This document shows positions 6,314 to 8,636 of a stretch of DNA of 8,636 bases, piece after piece. The notes under the pieces are model-generated. The model searched no databases and was not told the DNA's origin. It was given only the letters and a program-made list of their open reading frames with translations. The translations under genes were made by a program, and so were the position numbers. The DNA is from JBNJEM01 sp051745935. GTDB taxonomy: Bacteria; Planctomycetota; Planctomycetia; Pirellulales; Pirellulaceae. The stretch's first letter is position 1; every line of letters begins with the position of its first letter. Where the stretch lies: the NCBI GenBank assembly GCA_051745935.1, contig JBNJEM010000325.1:1-8636 (forward strand), in the 5' to 3' direction.

Positions 6314-7609
6314 ATGCGAAGGCTACATCGAGTGCTCGTGCTGCCAGTCACTGTCATCTGCAGCGCAACGATGTTGGGGTGTGCCAACTTCGATGGTCAT
6401 GCTCCATCCGATTCCTCCTCTTTGCTCGGCGCCTCGGAGAGGTCACCGGCTGACACGGCGCTGGCTGCGCGCCCGTCGTCCGCGATGGACCGAGATCCGG
6501 ATGAGGGCTCGGATACCTCGTTGGGGTTTTCGGATTTTTCCCCTTCTAACATTGGCGCCACCATCAAGGAATTGGCGGGCCAGGGTCCCGACCAACAAGT
6601 GGCTCAAGAATTGTACGAGGAGGCGGAAGACATCTACAACAAAGCGATTGCCGCGCGCGGCGAACGTGTCGAACGCGTCGATGACGACACTCGCGATATG
6701 TTCGTGCAAGCCAGCAACAAATATGCGGCGGCCGCCGGTCGGTGGCCTAATTCCGCGTTGGAGGAAAATGCGTTATTCCGAGCGGGCGAGAGCATGTTCT
6801 TTGCCGATCGATACGTGCAAGCCAATGAGCATTTCGAAGAGTTGCTGGAGAACTATCCAAATTCACGTTATTTGGATTGGGTAGGGGCGCGCCGTTTCGA
6901 AATTGCCCAGTATTGGATCGACTTGGACACGGCCGATGGCTCGCCGTTAATCTCGCTCAAGTTGGAGAACAAAGAGCGGCCATGGTCGGACACGTTTGGT
7001 CACGCCATTCGGGTTTACGACCGCATGCGTCTGGACGATCCCACGGGCAAACTAGCGGATGACGCCACGATTGCGGCGGCCAATGCCTACTTCATTCGAG
7101 GGAATTACGTGGACGCGGACCAGTACTATACCGATTTGCGCCGTAATTTTCCCAGCAGCGAGCATCAGTTCATGGCCCACTACCTCGGCATCCAGGCGAA
7201 ACTCCGCGGCTACCGCGGCCCAGAGTATACCGGCGAAGTGTTGGACGAAGCCGAGAAACTGGTCAAGCAGATTCGCCGGCAGTTTCCCACGGAGTACCGT
7301 AGGCGTGAAGCGGAAGTGGAGAAGGCGTACCGTGAGATACGCTACCGCCAGGCGGAGCGTGAATGGAACCTGGTGGAGTACTATCATTTTCGCCGCCAGT
7401 ACGGGGCCGCCCGTTTCTACTGCGATTTGATTGTCAAGGAATTTCCTGACACCCCCTTCGCGGAAAAAGCACGGCTGAAGATGGTGGAGTGTGCCGGGAA
7501 GCCCCGAACCCCGCCTCAACGGCTAGCATGGCTCGTCGAGCTCTTTCCGGACGGTAAGCCCCCGGAGCCGGAAATGTCCACGCCGGGAAGCGATACCAAA
7601 CGACGTTAG
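6314..7609 (+). CDS. bamD: BamD-like (ComL) outer-membrane assembly lipoprotein with TPR repeats
   Basis: The product of 431 residues begins with a lipoprotein signal peptide (hydrophobic 7-21, lipobox MLGC with Cys23 as the lipidation site), then a Ser/Asp-rich linker to about 95. Helical TPR-type repeats follow: 96-145, 147-185 (NALFRAGESMFFADRYVQAN, 152-171), 246-284 (NAYFIRGNYVDADQYYTDL, 257-275) and 355-395 (YYHFRRQYGAARFYCDLIVK, 356-375). The phrases FEELLENYPNS and CDLIVKEFPDTPFAEKA are typical of the BamD/YfiO family, which binds BamA to assemble beta-barrel proteins at the inner face of the outer membrane. It is longer than the roughly 245-residue E. coli BamD because of the linker and an extra helical insertion around 300-345. 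AAGGA 8 nt upstream supports the start. The LptE-like gene lies 153 bp downstream. A YbgF/CpoB-like TPR protein is the main alternative. Confidence 0.85.
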   Translation: MRRLHRVLVLPVTVICSATMLGCANFDGHAPSDSSSLLGASERSPADTALAARPSSAMDRDPDEGSDTSLGFSDFSPSNIGATIKELAGQGPDQQVAQELYEEAEDIYNKAIAARGERVERVDDDTRDMFVQASNKYAAAAGRWPNSALEENALFRAGESMFFADRYVQANEHFEELLENYPNSRYLDWVGARRFEIAQYWIDLDTADGSPLISLKLENKERPWSDTFGHAIRVYDRMRLDDPTGKLADDATIAAANAYFIRGNYVDADQYYTDLRRNFPSSEHQFMAHYLGIQAKLRGYRGPEYTGEVLDEAEKLVKQIRRQFPTEYRRREAEVEKAYREIRYRQAEREWNLVEYYHFRRQYGAARFYCDLIVKEFPDTPFAEKARLKMVECAGKPRTPPQRLAWLVELFPDGKPPEPEMSTPGSDTKRR

Positions 7610-7762
7610 TTCTCCAATCGGAACCGGCTGACCGCATTGGTCTCACGGGTGGCCGCGTGGAATCAAAAGGAGCTTTGGAACTTGGTCCGGCCATGTCCAG
7701 AAACGCCGTGGAAACCCATTGACCCGTTGAGCGTCCTCGTACCCATGTGAAAGTGACCGAAC
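7610..7762 (+). other. Spacer between the BamD-like and LptE-like genes
   Basis: This 153-bp stretch contains no supported gene. AAAAGGAG (7665-7672) resembles a ribosome binding site, but the starts that follow it (TTG 7682, ATG 7693) give only about 22 and 9 codons. I see no strong hairpin followed by a T-run, so there is no evident intrinsic terminator and the two genes may share a transcript. Confidence 0.35.
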
Positions 7763-8335
7763 ATGGATCCATTTCCACGCCGCCGATCCTCGGTGCCCTT
7801 CCCTCCAGATGGCCGTTCACGGCGGCACCGCTTCGCCGTACGTTTGGCGACCCGTGTCCCGCTTCTTGCCGTTATGTTCGCCGTGGGCTGCGCGGGATAC
7901 CAATTCGGTAATCAATCCCTGTATCGCACGGATCTCGCAACCATCCATGTCCCACTATTCAAGTCGGAGACGCTGCGACTCGATCTCGGCGAATGGCTAA
8001 CCGAGGCGGTGGTCAAGGAAATTGAAATGCGGACGCCGTACAAAGTTGTTAACACCCCGTTGGCGGACAGTGTTCTGACTGGAACCATTCGCTCGGGGGA
8101 CGACAAACACGTCGTATCGGAAAACGTGAACGACGAGCCGCGTAACTTAACCTATCAAACGGCGGTTCATGTCACCTGGATTGACAGCGCGGGACGGATT
8201 CTGATGCAGAGCATTGTCGGCCTGGAAACGGACTTTGTACCGGAAGCGGGACAGTCAATTACCACGGCTCAACAGAAGGTGATCCGACGGACCGCCCAAC
8301 AAATCGTCTCGCAGATGGAGGCCCGGAATTGGTAG
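7763..8335 (+). CDS. lptE: LptE-like LPS-assembly lipoprotein
   Basis: The product of 190 residues has a long Arg-rich n-region (1-31), a hydrophobic stretch (32-41) and a lipobox AVGC with Cys43 as the lipid site. The mature start CAGYQFGNQSLY (43-54) and the following TDLATIHVPLFKSETLRLDL (56-75) and LTEAVVKEIEMRTPYKVV (79-96) match planctomycete and other LptE-family (RlpB/DUF799-like) lipoproteins, with a C-terminal helix (ITTAQQKVIRRTAQQIVSQM). LptE plugs and stabilises the LptD barrel that inserts LPS into the outer leaflet. ATG 7763 has no clear Shine-Dalgarno, and the n-region is unusually long; GTG 7793 (codon 11) is the alternative start. Sitting after a BamD-like gene fits a joint role in outer-membrane building. 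The second repeat array begins 18 nt after the stop. Confidence 0.85.
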   Translation: MDPFPRRRSSVPFPPDGRSRRHRFAVRLATRVPLLAVMFAVGCAGYQFGNQSLYRTDLATIHVPLFKSETLRLDLGEWLTEAVVKEIEMRTPYKVVNTPLADSVLTGTIRSGDDKHVVSENVNDEPRNLTYQTAVHVTWIDSAGRILMQSIVGLETDFVPEAGQSITTAQQKVIRRTAQQIVSQMEARNW

Positions 8336-8353
8336 CTGGCGGGCACACGTGGT

Positions 8354-8636
8354 ATGCCGGTCGCGCATGACTTGGTCCGCCGCGAGTCCGACCAACGGGA
8401 GGACGGCCTGCGCCGGGCCGCTTTCCACTCCGGAGGAATGCGACCGCCTGAAAGATGCCGGTCGCGCATGACTTGGTCCGCCGCGAGTCCGACCAACGGG
8501 AGGACGGCCTGCGCCGGGCCGCTTTCCACTCCGGAGGAATGCGACCGCCTGAAAGATGCCGGTCGCGCATGACTTGGTCCGCCGCGAGTCCGACCAACGG
8601 GAGGACGGCCTGCGCCGGGCCGCTTTCCACTCCGGA
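8354..8636 (+). repeat. Tandem array, 101-bp period, at least 2.8 units, cut by right edge (array 2)
   Basis: Units start at 8354, 8455 and 8556 and appear identical to one another as far as the edge. They belong to the same family and orientation as the array at 5911-6161: both contain GACTTNGTCCGCCGCGAG followed by the same CCGACCAACGGGAGGACGGC core. This version is 3 bp longer and ends in GGAGGAATGCGACCGCC. Pairing of unit ends is kept: CGGTCG 8358-8363 with 8441-8446, CAT 8366-8368 with ATG 8438-8440, and TCCG 8376-8379 with CGGA 8431-8434. The inner hairpin is CGGC-CTGC-GCCG (8404-8415). A period of 101 is not a multiple of three. The array continues beyond the window. Confidence 0.96.

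Noticed and set aside
7629..7645. Possible intrinsic terminator after the BamD-like gene (GACC-GCATT-GGTC)
   Set aside because: The stem is only 4 bp and no T-run follows.
8259..8636. Arg/Ser-rich frames in array 2 on both strands
   Set aside because: The period of 101 bp means that each unit is read in a different frame. The SD-like GGAGG-AATG in each unit probably reflects chance within a structured repeat.

Overview
The window looks like chromosome from a planctomycete, probably of the Pirellulales type. The grounds are a secreted DUF1080 protein with the N-terminal module usual in that phylum, a remnant of the PQQ/methyltransferase-like secreted proteins common there, a phoH-ybeY-CBS protein-recO cluster, and a neighbouring pair of outer-membrane biogenesis lipoproteins (BamD-like, LptE). 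The assignment rests on recognising protein families by eye; no search was run.

Layout. 1-1466 (minus): a DUF1080 (3-keto-disaccharide hydrolase type) secreted protein whose highly charged, Lys-Asp-repeat tail runs off the left edge. 1467-2330: a gene-poor stretch with the divergent promoter region, a truncated remnant of a methyltransferase-like/PQQ-type secreted protein (1715-2047), and two pairs of 24-bp direct repeats containing TTTGCTATAGTT-like sequence. 2331-5927 (plus): phoH, ybeY, a CorC/HlyC-type CBS membrane protein and recO, closely spaced and probably one operon. Their expected roles are RNA metabolism and ribosome maturation/quality control (PhoH, YbeY), a membrane CBS transporter-like protein, and recombinational repair (RecO). 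5911-6161: a tandem array with a 98-bp period that supplies the recO stop codon. 6314-7609: BamD-like TPR lipoprotein. 7763-8335: LptE-like lipoprotein. Together these two imply a Gram-negative-type outer membrane with beta-barrel assembly and LPS export. 8354 to the right edge: a second tandem array, 101-bp period, of the same repeat family in the same orientation.

The strongest candidate for something undescribed is the ~100-bp repeat family. It occurs twice, each time at the 3' end of a gene. Neither period is a multiple of three. Each unit can fold into a long stem closed by its own ends, and the two arrays differ by a paired G/C to C/G change that preserves the stem. This suggests a structured RNA or DNA element, for example a 3'-end or REP-like element, rather than protein-coding repeats.
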